From assembly GCA_035530615.1 (NCBI GenBank), contig DATKUL010000002.1:434001-498000 (forward strand): a stretch of 64,000 nt of DNA, written 5' to 3'. Position 1 is the stretch's first letter. Each line of letters begins with the position of its first letter. Positions 30,284 to 39,847 of the stretch are shown in pieces. The notes beneath the pieces are model-generated. The model worked only from the letters and a program-made list of their open reading frames with translations. It was not told the origin of the DNA and did not search any database. A program made the position numbers and the translations under genes. This DNA is from Candidatus Paceibacterota bacterium. Lineage in GTDB: Bacteria; Actinomycetota; Actinomycetes; Nanopelagicales; Nanopelagicaceae.

Positions 30284-30949
30284 ATGTCGCGAGAGATTAG
30301 AATTACCCCAAGTATCCTCAATGCAAATTTTGACGATCTGTCAGCTGAGATTGGCCGTATTGCTGAAGTATCAGATCTTCTGCATTTGGATGTGATGGAC
30401 AACCTCTTCGTCCCCAACTTCACTTTCGACTTTGAATCTGCCTCAAAGATTATTCGCGAGAGCATCCTTCCAGTCGATGCACACTTGATGGTCCTAGATG
30501 CAGATCGAATTGCACCGCAATATGCGGAGGTGGGTTGCATGAGCGTCACTTTGCACGTTGAAGCGACTGAAGACATCGCCGGAGCACTCAAGGCAATTCG
30601 ACGCGAAGGCGCTCGTGCCGGACTTGCCGTAAAGCCTGGTACTGAAATCACTGACTATGCGGAATTTTCAGACCTTGTCGATATGTATTTGATCATGACG
30701 GTCGAGCCTGGTTTTGGTGGCCAGAGTTTTATGCACGATATGGTGCCGAAGATTCAAAGGGCCAAAAAAATGATCGGTACTCGTCCGATCTGGCTTCAAG
30801 TCGATGGTGGGATCTCAGAAGAGACAATTGAAATAGCCACCGCAGCTGGAGCAGATACGTTTGTAGCAGGCAGCGCGGTCTTCAAAGCCCCAGATCCAGC
30901 GCAGATGATCACCAAATTGCGCGCATTGGCGCAGTCTGTGCCAGAATAG
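30284..30949 (+). CDS. rpe: Ribulose-phosphate 3-epimerase
   Basis: Interconverts ribulose 5-phosphate and xylulose 5-phosphate in the pentose phosphate pathway. TIM-barrel signatures: ITPSILNANF, LHLDVMDNLFVPN, DAHLMV, VKPGTEI, IMTVEPGFGGQSF, VDGGIS and GADTFVAGSAVF. ATG 30284 matches the family start and the leaderless promoter; the upstream ATG at 30248 would translate the duplicated rsmB tail in another frame. 221 residues. Confidence 0.95.
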   Translation: MSREIRITPSILNANFDDLSAEIGRIAEVSDLLHLDVMDNLFVPNFTFDFESASKIIRESILPVDAHLMVLDADRIAPQYAEVGCMSVTLHVEATEDIAGALKAIRREGARAGLAVKPGTEITDYAEFSDLVDMYLIMTVEPGFGGQSFMHDMVPKIQRAKKMIGTRPIWLQVDGGISEETIEIATAAGADTFVAGSAVFKAPDPAQMITKLRALAQSVPE

Positions 30950-30958
30950 AGCCACGTT

Positions 30959-31079
30959 GTTCCGGGGGTCGGTGTAAATCCGAACCGGCGGTGAAAGTCC
31001 GCGACCCGACCACATCCAGTGGTCGGTTGACTTGGCGAAATTCCAAGACCGACAGTTAGAGTCTGGATAAAGGGATGCG
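30959..31079 (+). ncRNA. FMN riboswitch (RFN element)
   Basis: Matches the RFN core: GGGGTCGGTGTAAATCCGAA, ACCGGCGGTGAAAGTCCGCG, CCCGACCAC with a GTGGTCGG arm, TTGACTTGGCGAAATTCCAA, GACCGACAGTTAGAGTC and a 3' closing GGATAAAGGGATG. It lies in the leader of the rib genes. Downstream, CCCC at 31121-31125 can pair with the ribD Shine-Dalgarno AAGGGGAAG (31135-31143), so control is probably translational. Confidence 0.93.
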
Positions 31080-31145
31080 TATCGAACTAGCGCGGTTGCG
31101 TTAGGTCTATGTGCTTTTTGCCCCCGGTAATTTTAAGGGGAAGAC

Positions 31146-32165
31146 ATGGACGATCAACTTCACATGACTCGCGCCATCAACCTTTCCCGTTTGGGTCTTG
31201 GAAAAACTTTCCCTAATCCCATTGTCGGGGCAGTCCTTGTCTCCTCGTTGGGTCAAGTCATCGGTGAAGGTTTTCATGCAGGTGAAGAACATGCAGAAGT
31301 ACGCGCCTTGATGGATTGTTCTACGCGACATAACGATCCAAAAGGCGCCACAATGTATGTGACCTTAGAGCCGTGTAATCATTTCGGCAGAACTCCACCA
31401 TGTACCCAGGCGTTGATAGATTCCGGGATTTCCCGCCTGGTTTTTGCGCTGCAGGATCCAAATCCCATTGCCCAAGGTGGTGCAATGAATTTGCGGGAGG
31501 CTGGAATCGAAGTCACGTCGTCTCTAATGGAAGGCGAAGCGAGAGAGTCGAATCGATCATGGCTACACAAGATTGAAACTGGCAGACCACTCCTCATTTG
31601 GAAGATAGCCAGCACTCTGGACGGTTATTCGGCGGCGTTGGATGGCACGTCAAAGTGGATTACCTCAAAGGAATCCAGAGCGTCTGTACAAGTATTGCGG
31701 GCAGAGTCCGACGTGATACTCATAGGCACAGGCACCGCGTTAGCCGACAATCCTTCGTTAATCCCCCGAGGCGACGAGCGCCGTCCAATTCGAATGGTTG
31801 TTGGTACTCGATCAATTCCTGATGATTCCAATCTTAAGGACGCACAAGCGCGATCGATTTTTCTTAAAACAAGAGACTTGAATGTAGTAATCGCTGCCTT
31901 GGTGGATCTTGAAGTGAATCAAGTTCTTATCGAATCGGGAGCGGAGTTAGGGACGTCTCTATTGAAAGAGAATCTCGTTGACGAAATCCACTGGTATCAA
32001 GCTCCAACCATATTGGGAGCAGGTATGAAGACGATCGGCGACCTTAATGTTACGACTCTTTCGCAACGCTTTGATTTCAACATTATGAAGGTCGAGAGAA
32101 GCGGACCTGATGCACTGACGGTACTCCGGCCGAAAGTTAGAGAGGAAGCAGAGGTGAACTCCTGA
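31146..32165 (+). CDS. ribD: Bifunctional riboflavin deaminase / reductase RibD
   Basis: Second and third steps of riboflavin synthesis. The N-terminal Zn deaminase has GEEHAEVRAL and VTLEPCNHFGRTPPC. The C-terminal reductase has KIASTLDGYSAALDG and WITSKESRASVQVLRAESDVILIGTGT in pieces, and LIESGAELGTSLL. 339 residues. ATG with AAGGGGAAG, downstream of the FMN riboswitch. Its stop overlaps ribE by 1 bp. Confidence 0.96.
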   Translation: MDDQLHMTRAINLSRLGLGKTFPNPIVGAVLVSSLGQVIGEGFHAGEEHAEVRALMDCSTRHNDPKGATMYVTLEPCNHFGRTPPCTQALIDSGISRLVFALQDPNPIAQGGAMNLREAGIEVTSSLMEGEARESNRSWLHKIETGRPLLIWKIASTLDGYSAALDGTSKWITSKESRASVQVLRAESDVILIGTGTALADNPSLIPRGDERRPIRMVVGTRSIPDDSNLKDAQARSIFLKTRDLNVVIAALVDLEVNQVLIESGAELGTSLLKENLVDEIHWYQAPTILGAGMKTIGDLNVTTLSQRFDFNIMKVERSGPDALTVLRPKVREEAEVNS

Positions 32166-32767
32166 TGTTTACTGGTCTGATTCAAGAAATGGGAACAGTC
32201 GAGAAATTGATTGAACACGAAAGTTCGATTGAGGTCTTTTTTGACGCCGGGCGATTGGCTAGCCAAATCAAGTTAGGTGATTCAATTAGTGTAAATGGTG
32301 TTTGTTTGACTGCCACAGAGAATGAAGATGCAGTAAAAGTGGATGTCATGATTCAAACCTTGCGACTTTCGAGTTTGAGCGAACTTCGTCCGGGAAGTAA
32401 AATCAATTTGGAATTAGCAGTATTGCCGATCGAGCGTCTTGGTGGCCACCTGGTTCAAGGTCATGTTGACGGGGTCGGTCGAGTAATAGCACGCGAGCCC
32501 GGTGAACGATGGGAACGGCTTCTGGTTTCGATCCCAAAGAACCTAATGAAATACGTTGTTGCCCAGGGCTCTATTGCCATTGATGGTGTATCACTCACGG
32601 TTGGCAATATTGATGACGTTGCCTCCCAAATCGAAATCTGGTTGATACCTGAGACCCTGTCCAAGACAATTCTTGGACTCCTAAAAGTAGGAGATCGTGT
32701 CAACATTGAAGTGGATGTTCTGGCTAAATATGTTGAAAGATTGCTGAACACGGGGGGAAGTTTATGA
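32165..32767 (+). CDS. ribE: Riboflavin synthase alpha chain
   Basis: Dismutates lumazine to riboflavin. Duplicated lumazine-binding domains: [14 protein letters not shown] opens the first, [14 protein letters not shown] closes its active part; [14 protein letters not shown] opens the second, with [12 protein letters not shown]. 200 residues. Overlaps ribD by 1 bp and ribBA by 4 bp. Confidence 0.96.
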   Translation: MFTGLIQEMGTVEKLIEHESSIEVFFDAGRLASQIKLGDSISVNGVCLTATENEDAVKVDVMIQTLRLSSLSELRPGSKINLELAVLPIERLGGHLVQGHVDGVGRVIAREPGERWERLLVSIPKNLMKYVVAQGSIAIDGVSLTVGNIDDVASQIEIWLIPETLSKTILGLLKVGDRVNIEVDVLAKYVERLLNTGGSL

Positions 32768-33999
32768 TCCAGGACGCATTGAGCGCATTTAGAAATGGCT
32801 CCCTTATTATCGTTACGGATGATTTCGATCGGGAGAACGAAGGAGACTTAATTGGCCCAGCCAGTTTCATGGATACCGCGAAGATGGCCTTTATGGTTAG
32901 GCATACCTCTGGAGTCGTGTGTGTCGCCATGGACTCTGAACGAGCGAGGGCGCTAGCGCTTCCTCCTATGGTCTCGCGCAATGAAGATAGTAAAGGAACT
33001 GCCTTTACAATTACCGTAGACGTAAAAGAGGGAATAACCACCGGAATTTCGGCCCAAGAGCGCGCAAATACGGCTCGCGCATTGGCAGATGCGTCTTCCG
33101 TGGCATCTGATTTCGTCCGTCCCGGACATATTTTTCCACTGATTGCTCATCCTGATGGACTAGCGGGTCGAAGGGGGCATACCGAAGCTGGCGTTGCTCT
33201 GTGCCAATTAACGGGCCTGCCACGGACGGCTGTTTTATCAGAACTGGTCAATGATGACGGATCGATGATGCGTGGAATTCAATTGCGAGAGTTTGCTCAA
33301 CAATGGAGTATCCCTACAATTTCTATCGCAGAACTAGCGGAGTTGAATGCTTCAAACCCCATTGTTACTACTCATGCAGATATTGCCGCCCAGTCGTTGC
33401 TACCCCGACCGGGCGCTAATTGGAAAATAATGGTTGTAAAGGGAGCAGAAGGCGACGAAAACGTGGTACTTACTCTCGGCTCCGCCGACTTCAATGATGA
33501 TTCGGATGGACCCTTAGTGAGAATACATTCTGAGTGCTTCACTGGCGAGGTGCTGGGTTCTACTCGATGCGAGTGTGGTCCGCAATTGCAGAGTTCGCTA
33601 TCTCTCATTGAAGATGAGGGAAGGGGAGTTTTGATCTATTTGCGGGGACATGAGGGTCGCGGAATTGGGTTGATTGAAAAGGTTCGTGCCTATGCTCTCC
33701 AAGACAATGGGCTAGATACTGTCGACGCGAATCTAGCGCTGGGCCATGAAATAGACGAACGAAAGTGGCACGATGCCATTGAACTACTTGAGTTATTGCA
33801 GGTGCGAAAGATTCGCTTGTTGACCAATAATCCGGAGAAGGTGGCGGCCCTAAAAGGCGCCGGGATAGATGTCGAAATTGTTCCACTTGTGGTCGGACAA
33901 AATGAATCGAACGCTCGTTATTTGGCTAGCAAAAGGGACAGAATGGGTCACCTAATCCCCAGTGATCTCGACCTCTTCGGAAAGGAATCAATTAGATGA
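32764..33999 (+). CDS. ribBA: Bifunctional DHBP synthase / GTP cyclohydrolase II
   Basis: Supplies both branches of riboflavin synthesis. The N-terminal RibB part (about 1-205) has [38 protein letters not shown] and [11 protein letters not shown]. The C-terminal RibA part has [13 protein letters not shown] followed by [10 protein letters not shown] (three Zn cysteines), [11 protein letters not shown] and LTNNPEK. 411 residues. Both halves keep their catalytic residues. Overlaps ribH by 4 bp. Confidence 0.97.
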   Translation: MIQDALSAFRNGSLIIVTDDFDRENEGDLIGPASFMDTAKMAFMVRHTSGVVCVAMDSERARALALPPMVSRNEDSKGTAFTITVDVKEGITTGISAQERANTARALADASSVASDFVRPGHIFPLIAHPDGLAGRRGHTEAGVALCQLTGLPRTAVLSELVNDDGSMMRGIQLREFAQQWSIPTISIAELAELNASNPIVTTHADIAAQSLLPRPGANWKIMVVKGAEGDENVVLTLGSADFNDDSDGPLVRIHSECFTGEVLGSTRCECGPQLQSSLSLIEDEGRGVLIYLRGHEGRGIGLIEKVRAYALQDNGLDTVDANLALGHEIDERKWHDAIELLELLQVRKIRLLTNNPEKVAALKGAGIDVEIVPLVVGQNESNARYLASKRDRMGHLIPSDLDLFGKESIR

Positions 34000-34472
34000 G
34001 TGGTGAAGGCGCACCTGCAATTTCGATACCTAAAGTTCCCGGGGCGAGGGTTGCAATCGTCAGTTCGCAGTGGCACATGGAAATATGCCAAGCACTTGTT
34101 TCAGGCGCGCAACGAGCCTGTGTGGAAGGGGAGGTAGGTGATTTGAGAGTCGATTGGGTTCCAGGATCCTTCGAACTCCCACTCGCTGCGGCCATGATTC
34201 TCGATAGTGGTTATGACGCGGCGATTGTCTTGGGGTTGGTGCTTAGAGGTGAAACCCCCCATTTTGATTTTGTATGCGAGGGCGTAACACTCGGCATCAT
34301 GAATCTCACTCTAGAATCCAGAAAGGCAATCGGATTTGGCGTACTCATGTGCGACACCTTAGATCAGGCGGTGGCTCGCGCAGGATTACCTGGAAGTGGC
34401 GAAGATAAAGGCTTTGAGGCCGCTACTGCCGCTCTGCAAATGCTCCATCTGCAACGTTCGCTTGTACAGTAA
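33996..34472 (+). CDS. ribH: 6,7-Dimethyl-8-ribityllumazine synthase
   Basis: Forms lumazine, the substrate of RibE. Motifs: [43 protein letters not shown] (catalytic His) and [15 protein letters not shown]. 158 residues, capsid-forming family. It closes the FMN-controlled cluster; its TAA stop is the first half of the hisE -10. Confidence 0.96.
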   Translation: MSGEGAPAISIPKVPGARVAIVSSQWHMEICQALVSGAQRACVEGEVGDLRVDWVPGSFELPLAAAMILDSGYDAAIVLGLVLRGETPHFDFVCEGVTLGIMNLTLESRKAIGFGVLMCDTLDQAVARAGLPGSGEDKGFEAATAALQMLHLQRSLVQ

Positions 34473-34475
34473 AGT
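34470..34475 (+). promoter_or_regulatory. -10 hexamer (TAAAGT) of hisE, built on the ribH stop codon
   Basis: TAAAGT begins with the ribH stop TAA and ends 6 nt before ATG 34482. It would give hisE-hisG a leaderless mRNA independent of the FMN riboswitch. Confidence 0.5.
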
Positions 34476-34481
34476 TCTGCA

Positions 34482-34745
34482 ATGAAGTCATTCGAAAGTT
34501 TGTGGACTGAACTCCAGCAAAAAGCGCTTGAGCGCCCTGCTGATTCAGGCACGGTGCAAGCCCTCGATGCGGGCGTGCATTTCATCGGCAAGAAAGTTCT
34601 AGAAGAGGCCGGAGAGGTCTGGCTCGCAGCCGAGTATGAAAGTGACGAAAAATTAGCGGAGGAAATTAGCCAACTGCTATACCACCTGCAAACTTTGATG
34701 TTGGCGCGAGGAATCTCCCTCGCTGATGTTTACCGATATCTTTAA
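34482..34745 (+). CDS. hisE: Phosphoribosyl-ATP pyrophosphohydrolase
   Basis: Second step of histidine synthesis. MazG-like fold: [20 protein letters not shown] and [20 protein letters not shown] carry the acidic metal ligands. 87 residues. It sits 8 bp before hisG; hisE-hisG split from the rest of the his genes and following ribH is a common actinobacterial arrangement. Confidence 0.94.
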   Translation: MKSFESLWTELQQKALERPADSGTVQALDAGVHFIGKKVLEEAGEVWLAAEYESDEKLAEEISQLLYHLQTLMLARGISLADVYRYL

Positions 34746-34753
34746 GGAGTCTC

Positions 34754-35599
34754 GTGCTAAGAATCGCTGTCCCTAATAAAGGTTCCCTCTCCGAGTCAGC
34801 ATCTGAAGTGCTGCGCGAAGCAGGTTACCGCCAACGCACTGACATGCGCGATCTGGTTCTCTCGGACCCCGATAACGGCGTTGAGTTCTATTACCTACGG
34901 CCAAGAGATATTGCAGTTTATGTAGGCTCTGGCGAACTTGAAGCGGGTATCACTGGAAGAGATCTTCTAATTGACTCTGCAGCTCCTGCCCAAGAAGTTT
35001 TGGAATTGGACTTTGGTACATCGACTTTCCGTTTTGCGGCGAGTATCGAACACAATTGGACTTTGCAGGATGTCGAGGGAAAGCGGGTAGCCACTGCGTA
35101 TCCGGGACTTGTTTCAGACTATCTTTCGAAAGCGAAAATCTCCGCCACTGTCGTCAGACTCGATGGTGCTGTTGAAAGTAGCGTCCGCCTTGGGGTTGCC
35201 GACGTAATTGCCGATGTTGTCAGTACTGGCAACACGCTTCGTCAAGCGGGTTTGAAAATTTTCGGTGATCCGATTTTGAAGAGTGAAGCGGTGCTCATCC
35301 AACGGACCGGATCAGAAATTCGCCCTGAATTGGAAATTCTTATCCGTCGTCTACAAGGCGTCATTATTGCGCGACGTTACGTCCTGCTTGATTACGACGT
35401 GCCACTTACCCTGGTTCAACAAGCCTGCGCAATCACACCCGGGTTAGAGTCGCCAACAATTTCACCGCTCCAAAAGGGGGATTGGGTTGCCGTACGTGCA
35501 ATGGTCCTTCGTAAAGAAACCAATCATGTGATGGACGCCCTTTGGGCCTTAGGCGCGCGCGGAATTCTTGTGACAGACATTCACGCCTGTCGACTCTGA
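34754..35599 (+). CDS. hisG: ATP phosphoribosyltransferase (long form)
   Basis: First step of histidine synthesis. 281 residues, so the long form with a C-terminal ACT-like regulatory domain (about 205-281) for histidine feedback. [47 protein letters not shown] and [11 protein letters not shown] are family segments. GTG start with AAGGAG overlapping the hisE stop. Converges with serB, overlapping it by 19 bp. Confidence 0.95.
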   Translation: MLRIAVPNKGSLSESASEVLREAGYRQRTDMRDLVLSDPDNGVEFYYLRPRDIAVYVGSGELEAGITGRDLLIDSAAPAQEVLELDFGTSTFRFAASIEHNWTLQDVEGKRVATAYPGLVSDYLSKAKISATVVRLDGAVESSVRLGVADVIADVVSTGNTLRQAGLKIFGDPILKSEAVLIQRTGSEIRPELEILIRRLQGVIIARRYVLLDYDVPLTLVQQACAITPGLESPTISPLQKGDWVAVRAMVLRKETNHVMDALWALGARGILVTDIHACRL

Positions 35600-36786
35600 T
35601 CATCGGCTGCTTCGACATCCTCGCGGGCAATTCCCATGAGGTATAGGACGCTGTCCAAGTAGGGCTGGGTCAGCGAGCTATCAGCCGCTGCACGAACGGC
35701 CGGTTTCGCATTAAAAGCAATGCCAAGCCCAGCCGCGGCAATCATGTCGAGGTCGTTGGCACCATCGCCGATCGCAATTGTCTGATCTAGTCCGACCCCA
35801 GAGAGTTCGGCAAATTCACGCAATGCCAAAGCCTTGGCAGCCCGATCAATCACAGGTCCTTGGGTTCTTCCGGTCAACCTGCCGCCGATTACCTGCAGGC
35901 TATTGGCGCGGTATAGCTCAATGCCAAGATCTTTAAGAAGGGGTTCGATGACCTCAATGAACCCTCCGGAGACAACGGCCACCGTATGACCTAGTCGTTG
36001 AAGTGTGCGGATCAGAGTCCGAGCTCCGGGGGTGAGGGTAATTTCGCCGCGTACCTCTGCGATCACAGAAGCAGGTAAGCCCTCCAGGAGACTGACCCGT
36101 GCCTGCAAAGACTGTTCAAAATCAATCTCGCCCCGCATAGCCGAATCCGTGATCTTCTTAACGGCCTCCTCGACCCCAGCCTTTGCGCCGAGTAATTCAA
36201 TGACTTCCTGGCCAATCAGGGTGGAATCCACATCTATCAGGACGAGTCGCTTTGCCCAGCGCATAAGACCGCCCTGCTGCACGGCAATATCGACTCCATG
36301 TTCACGTGAAACTCCAGCCAGAGCGGCACGGAGTTCCTGTCGAGATGCGCCTGACACGACAAATTCAAAGGCTGTGATTGGGTAGGAAGCAGTCCGATGG
36401 ATGCGCTCAATGTTAGTTTGATGGTTGGCCAATTCCCTCGCAATTGCCGCGATGGCCGAGGGGCGAAGAGGTTGGCCCAAAAGAGTCACATGCAGCAGCC
36501 CAGTTTTGACGCCAATTGAATCGGAGGCCAGGTGGGAGAAGGAAACGGCGATATCGACGCTCAAATCCGCACTACAGGCGGCTAAATCCGCCTCAACGGC
36601 TGGAGCATGGGCTGAGTCAAGACCGATTAGCACTGTCAATATGAGCCGGTCGCGGATGACCATCTGTTCGATATCTAGGATGGAGATCGAAAAGGGTGCC
36701 AGGGCTGAGAAGAGGGCCTCGGTAATCCCCGGAGCGTCGATGCCCGAGAGAAGGATCAATCCAGTGAAAGGTTGGGTTTCCTGCAT
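35581..36786 (-). CDS. serB: Phosphoserine phosphatase SerB with N-terminal ACT domains
   Basis: Last step of serine synthesis. The N-terminal half has two ACT-type segments ([15 protein letters not shown] and [16 protein letters not shown]); the C-terminal half is a HAD phosphatase with [25 protein letters not shown], and [18 protein letters not shown]. 401 residues, like mycobacterial SerB2. A TAACCT hexamer ends 6 nt before its ATG. Confidence 0.95.
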   Translation of the reverse strand: MQETQPFTGLILLSGIDAPGITEALFSALAPFSISILDIEQMVIRDRLILTVLIGLDSAHAPAVEADLAACSADLSVDIAVSFSHLASDSIGVKTGLLHVTLLGQPLRPSAIAAIARELANHQTNIERIHRTASYPITAFEFVVSGASRQELRAALAGVSREHGVDIAVQQGGLMRWAKRLVLIDVDSTLIGQEVIELLGAKAGVEEAVKKITDSAMRGEIDFEQSLQARVSLLEGLPASVIAEVRGEITLTPGARTLIRTLQRLGHTVAVVSGGFIEVIEPLLKDLGIELYRANSLQVIGGRLTGRTQGPVIDRAAKALALREFAELSGVGLDQTIAIGDGANDLDMIAAAGLGIAFNAKPAVRAAADSSLTQPYLDSVLYLMGIAREDVEAADDQSRQA

Positions 36787-36792
36787 AGGGCG

Positions 36793-36798
36793 AGGTTA
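36793..36798 (-). promoter_or_regulatory. -10 hexamer (TAACCT) of serB
   Basis: TAACCT on the minus strand ends 6 nt before the serB ATG (36786), implying a leaderless mRNA in the 74-bp divergent gap shared with the ABC ATPase gene. Confidence 0.55.
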
Positions 36799-36860
36799 CC
36801 GTGATTTAGGGAGGGGGCGTGGCGAGAATGTAGGTCCATTGCCACTATCTTTCTCTCTAT

Positions 36861-37649
36861 ATGAGTCAACGAACTGTCCTCTCACTTTCCGATGTCAGCG
36901 TCCGCCGCGGCGAGCGTGTCATCCTCGGCCCCGTTAATTTCTCCGTCACCGAAGGGGAGCATTGGGTAATTCTTGGACCCAACGGCGCTGGCAAGTCGAC
37001 CCTTCTCAAACTCTTGTCAGCTATGAGTTTCCCAACTTTCGGAACCGTAGAAATCCTCGGAGAGCTTCTGGGCAAAGTGGATGTTTTTGAACTCCGGCCG
37101 CGCCTTGGTTTTTGCAGTTCATTGTTGGCGGAAAATATTCCAGGCGATGAATTGGTAAGAGATGTGGTTCTCACTGCCGCCTACGCGATCATCGGTCGAT
37201 GGAATGAGCGATACGACCTTTGGGATGAATCCAGGGCAATCGCACTCCTCACCACATTTGGCGTGCGCGAATTGGGCGACCGACCTTTTGGGACATTGAG
37301 TGAGGGGGAGCGGAAAAGGGTGCAAATTTGCCGTGCATTGATGGCGAATCCCGAAATCCTCCTCCTTGACGAACCTGCGGCTGGTCTGGATCTGGGAGGA
37401 CGCGAGGATCTTCTCCAGCGATTTGCTAAATTCTCCAGCGACCCGCACGCTCCGGTAACAATTCTAGTTACCCACCACATCGAAGAAATTCCAGTTGGCA
37501 CCACACATGCGTTGCTCCTAAAAGATGGCGCGATTGCTGTCTCAGGGCCGATCGACCAAGTCATCACATCGCAACATGTTTCCGCTGTTTTTGGACTTCC
37601 AATCCAGGTACAGAGAGAAGGAGCACGATTTTTCGCTAAGGCACAATGA
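36861..37649 (+). CDS. ABC transporter-type ATPase (YlmA-like)
   Basis: Single ATP-binding subunit of 262 residues. Walker A GPNGAGKSTLL, signature LSEGERKRVQICRAL, Walker B ILLLDEPAAGLDL, and the switch His in VTHHIEE. No permease gene is adjacent, so it may work with a distant membrane partner or act as a soluble ABC-F-like protein, although it has only one ATPase domain. It overlaps udg by 4 bp and diverges from serB. A TATCTT (36846-36851) ends 9 nt before the ATG. Substrate unknown. Confidence 0.88.
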   Translation: MSQRTVLSLSDVSVRRGERVILGPVNFSVTEGEHWVILGPNGAGKSTLLKLLSAMSFPTFGTVEILGELLGKVDVFELRPRLGFCSSLLAENIPGDELVRDVVLTAAYAIIGRWNERYDLWDESRAIALLTTFGVRELGDRPFGTLSEGERKRVQICRALMANPEILLLDEPAAGLDLGGREDLLQRFAKFSSDPHAPVTILVTHHIEEIPVGTTHALLLKDGAIAVSGPIDQVITSQHVSAVFGLPIQVQREGARFFAKAQ

Positions 37650-38305
37650 CTTTCTCGAGTGAGTTCATGCAGGATATCCATCCTGATTGGCGCATGGTCA
37701 TCAAGGATGTCGTACCGAAGATTGAAGAGATTGAGAACTCGCTAAGAGGGACTTCCTTCAACCCGGCGCCCGAGAATGTCTTTCGAGCACTTCGAAATCC
37801 ACTGCACCAAACTCGCGTCGTGATATTTGGGCAGGATCCTTATCCAAATCGCGAGCATGCAATGGGATTGGCATTTTCAGTTCCTGGATCCATCAGCCCT
37901 ATTCCAAGGACCCTTGCCAATATCTTCCGAGAATTGCACGAAGATGTCGGTGTAGAGATTCCACCAAGCGGAGATCTCTCAGCGTGGAGTTCGCGGGGCG
38001 TACTTCTACTGAATCGAATTCTCACCGCCCCACAGGGTAGGAGTGCAGGTCACGCAAATCTAGGGTGGGAGCGTGTGACCAATGAAATTGCTCGAGTGCT
38101 TGGAGAACGCAAGGTAGTTGCCATTTTTTGGGGTAATTATGCGAAGCAACTGCAAGGCTATTTTTCGCCTCGACTTTCAATTCAATCCGTGCACCCGAGC
38201 CCGTTATCTGCAAGCCGTGGATTTTTTGGTTCGAAACCTTTTAGTAAGACCAATCAATTACTTGCCGAGCAGTCCCAGCAAGTAATTGATTGGTCTTTAA
38301 CTTAG
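37646..38305 (+). CDS. ung: Uracil-DNA glycosylase, family 1
   Basis: Removes uracil from DNA. GQDPYPNREHAMGLAFSV holds the catalytic Asp (the usual His after PY is Pro, as in other actinobacteria), then GVLLLNRIL, FWGNYAKQ and VHPSPLSASRGFFGSKPFS with the catalytic His. 219 residues. The last 17 codons include a 19-bp perfect inverted repeat (38246-38297). Overlaps the ABC ATPase gene by 4 bp. Confidence 0.96.
   Translation: MTFSSEFMQDIHPDWRMVIKDVVPKIEEIENSLRGTSFNPAPENVFRALRNPLHQTRVVIFGQDPYPNREHAMGLAFSVPGSISPIPRTLANIFRELHEDVGVEIPPSGDLSAWSSRGVLLLNRILTAPQGRSAGHANLGWERVTNEIARVLGERKVVAIFWGNYAKQLQGYFSPRLSIQSVHPSPLSASRGFFGSKPFSKTNQLLAEQSQQVIDWSLT
38246..38297. terminator. Long inverted repeat in the udg 3' end, probable bidirectional terminator
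   Basis: Arms 38246-38264 and 38279-38297 are perfect 19-bp complements with a 14-nt loop. It lies within the udg coding sequence, 21 bp before the end of the convergent permease gene at 38319. The arms are AT-rich and no long T-tract follows, so its terminator role is inferred from position. Confidence 0.6.
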
Positions 38306-38318
38306 GTTCTTATCTAGC

Positions 38319-39752
38319 CTAGCCAATCCAAGTGTTAATTGGTGAAGTTAAGAAGTAGACGATGAAGAGAGCCGAAACCACCAATAGCAGTGGGTGTAGT
38401 TCTTTTCTGCGTCCTTGGATTAACCGGATGGCGACGTGAGATACGAAACCAGCTCCGATACCTACCGTGATGCTGTAGGTAAAGGGCATCAAGATGATCG
38501 TAAGGAATGCAGGGATCGCGATGCCAAGATCTTCCCAGTCAACGTGCTTGATCTGCGTCATCATCAGGAACCCAACAATCACTAACGCTGGCGTCGCGGC
38601 TTCGTAAGGAATTACCGCAACCAGCGGTGCAAGGAACGTTGTGAGTAGAAAGCAGATACCAGTAACAACTGAAGCCAGGCCAGTACGCGCTCCTTCGCCC
38701 ACCCCTGCTGCGGATTCGATGTAGGAAGTATTGGAAGAAATTCCGGCAGCGCCACCAGCGGCTGCGGCTATGGAGTCAACTACGAGAATACGGTTGGCAT
38801 TTACAACCGTTCCATCGCGATCCACCAGCCCTGCTTCGTGTCCAATCGCGGTCATGGTGCCCATGGTGTCAAAAAAATCAGCCAAAAGAAGCGTGAACAC
38901 CAGCAAGATGGCCGAGATGGCCGTGATGCGGCCGAATGAACCAAAGAGACTGAAGTGACCGAGAAGCCCGAAATCAGGTGTATCTACAATCTTGGAGGGG
39001 ATTGCAGGAACATTGAGTCCCCAGCCCTTTGGATTGATTTCGGTGGGCGAGATGAATGATGGCCCGATTTTAAATGCGGACTCAACCAGAATGGCGGCAA
39101 CCGTGGCAAGACCGATTCCAATGAGGAGCGCGCCCTTGATTTTTTTAACCATCAACGCGATCATCAGAAAAAGACCGAAAACGAAGATAAGAACGGGCCA
39201 GCCAACCAGAGTTCCGTTATCACCTAAAATCACTGGAACCGGTCCGCTGCTTGTGCGACGCACGAATCCCGCATCTACTAGACCGATCAGAGCGATAAAG
39301 AGGCCAATACCCACTGAGATCGCGATCTTAAGTTGAGTAGGAACCGCATGGAAAACCGCTGTACGGAAGCCAGTAAGAACCAGGGCAGTGATAATAAGGC
39401 CTTCCAGGACAACTAGACCCATCGCATCGGCCCAGGTCATCTTCGACGCAATGCCTACGGCAACGAAGGTGTTAAGACCCAGACCGGTTGCTAGTGCAAG
39501 TGGAAAATTGGCTACCACACCCATCAATATTGTGAGAATCCCTGCAACTAACGCAGTTGCCGCCGCAATTAACGCCAAGTTTGGTGCATCACCGCCGCCG
39601 AGATATTTTCCATCACCATCTTTGGTAAGACCAATGATCAGTGGATTGAGCGCGACTATATAGGCCATTGTGAAGAATGTGACGATGCCGCCACGAACTT
39701 CGCGACCTAGCGTCGAGCCACGTTGGGATATTTTGAAGTAACTATCAAGCAC
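38319..39752 (-). CDS. NCS2/AzgA-type purine permease
   Basis: Multi-pass membrane importer for hypoxanthine, guanine or adenine by family. 477 residues with about 12 hydrophobic segments; VTFFTMAYIVALNPLII, LATGLGLNTFVAVGIAS and SNTSYIESAAGVGEGARTG are AzgA/PbuG hallmarks. GTG start 39752 chosen because AAGGAG lies 6 nt upstream; the longer frame to 39815 has a non-conserved polar tail. apt, encoded nearby, would salvage imported adenine. Confidence 0.9.
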   Translation of the reverse strand: MLDSYFKISQRGSTLGREVRGGIVTFFTMAYIVALNPLIIGLTKDGDGKYLGGGDAPNLALIAAATALVAGILTILMGVVANFPLALATGLGLNTFVAVGIASKMTWADAMGLVVLEGLIITALVLTGFRTAVFHAVPTQLKIAISVGIGLFIALIGLVDAGFVRRTSSGPVPVILGDNGTLVGWPVLIFVFGLFLMIALMVKKIKGALLIGIGLATVAAILVESAFKIGPSFISPTEINPKGWGLNVPAIPSKIVDTPDFGLLGHFSLFGSFGRITAISAILLVFTLLLADFFDTMGTMTAIGHEAGLVDRDGTVVNANRILVVDSIAAAAGGAAGISSNTSYIESAAGVGEGARTGLASVVTGICFLLTTFLAPLVAVIPYEAATPALVIVGFLMMTQIKHVDWEDLGIAIPAFLTIILMPFTYSITVGIGAGFVSHVAIRLIQGRRKELHPLLLVVSALFIVYFLTSPINTWIG

Positions 39753-39847
39753 GACCCACTCCTTACTGTTTTGGTATCGGGGGTGTTTGCGACCCCGTGT
39801 GGTTTCACGACCCACAAGCCGAAGGAAGATAAACGAACGCTAGTACC

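Noticed and set aside
39753-39815. N-terminal extension of the purine permease to 39815
   Set aside because: GTG 39752 has AAGGAG at ideal spacing; the extension is polar and reads through that site.
39753-39847. Purine riboswitch upstream of the permease
   Set aside because: The 95-bp gap shows no purine aptamer core.
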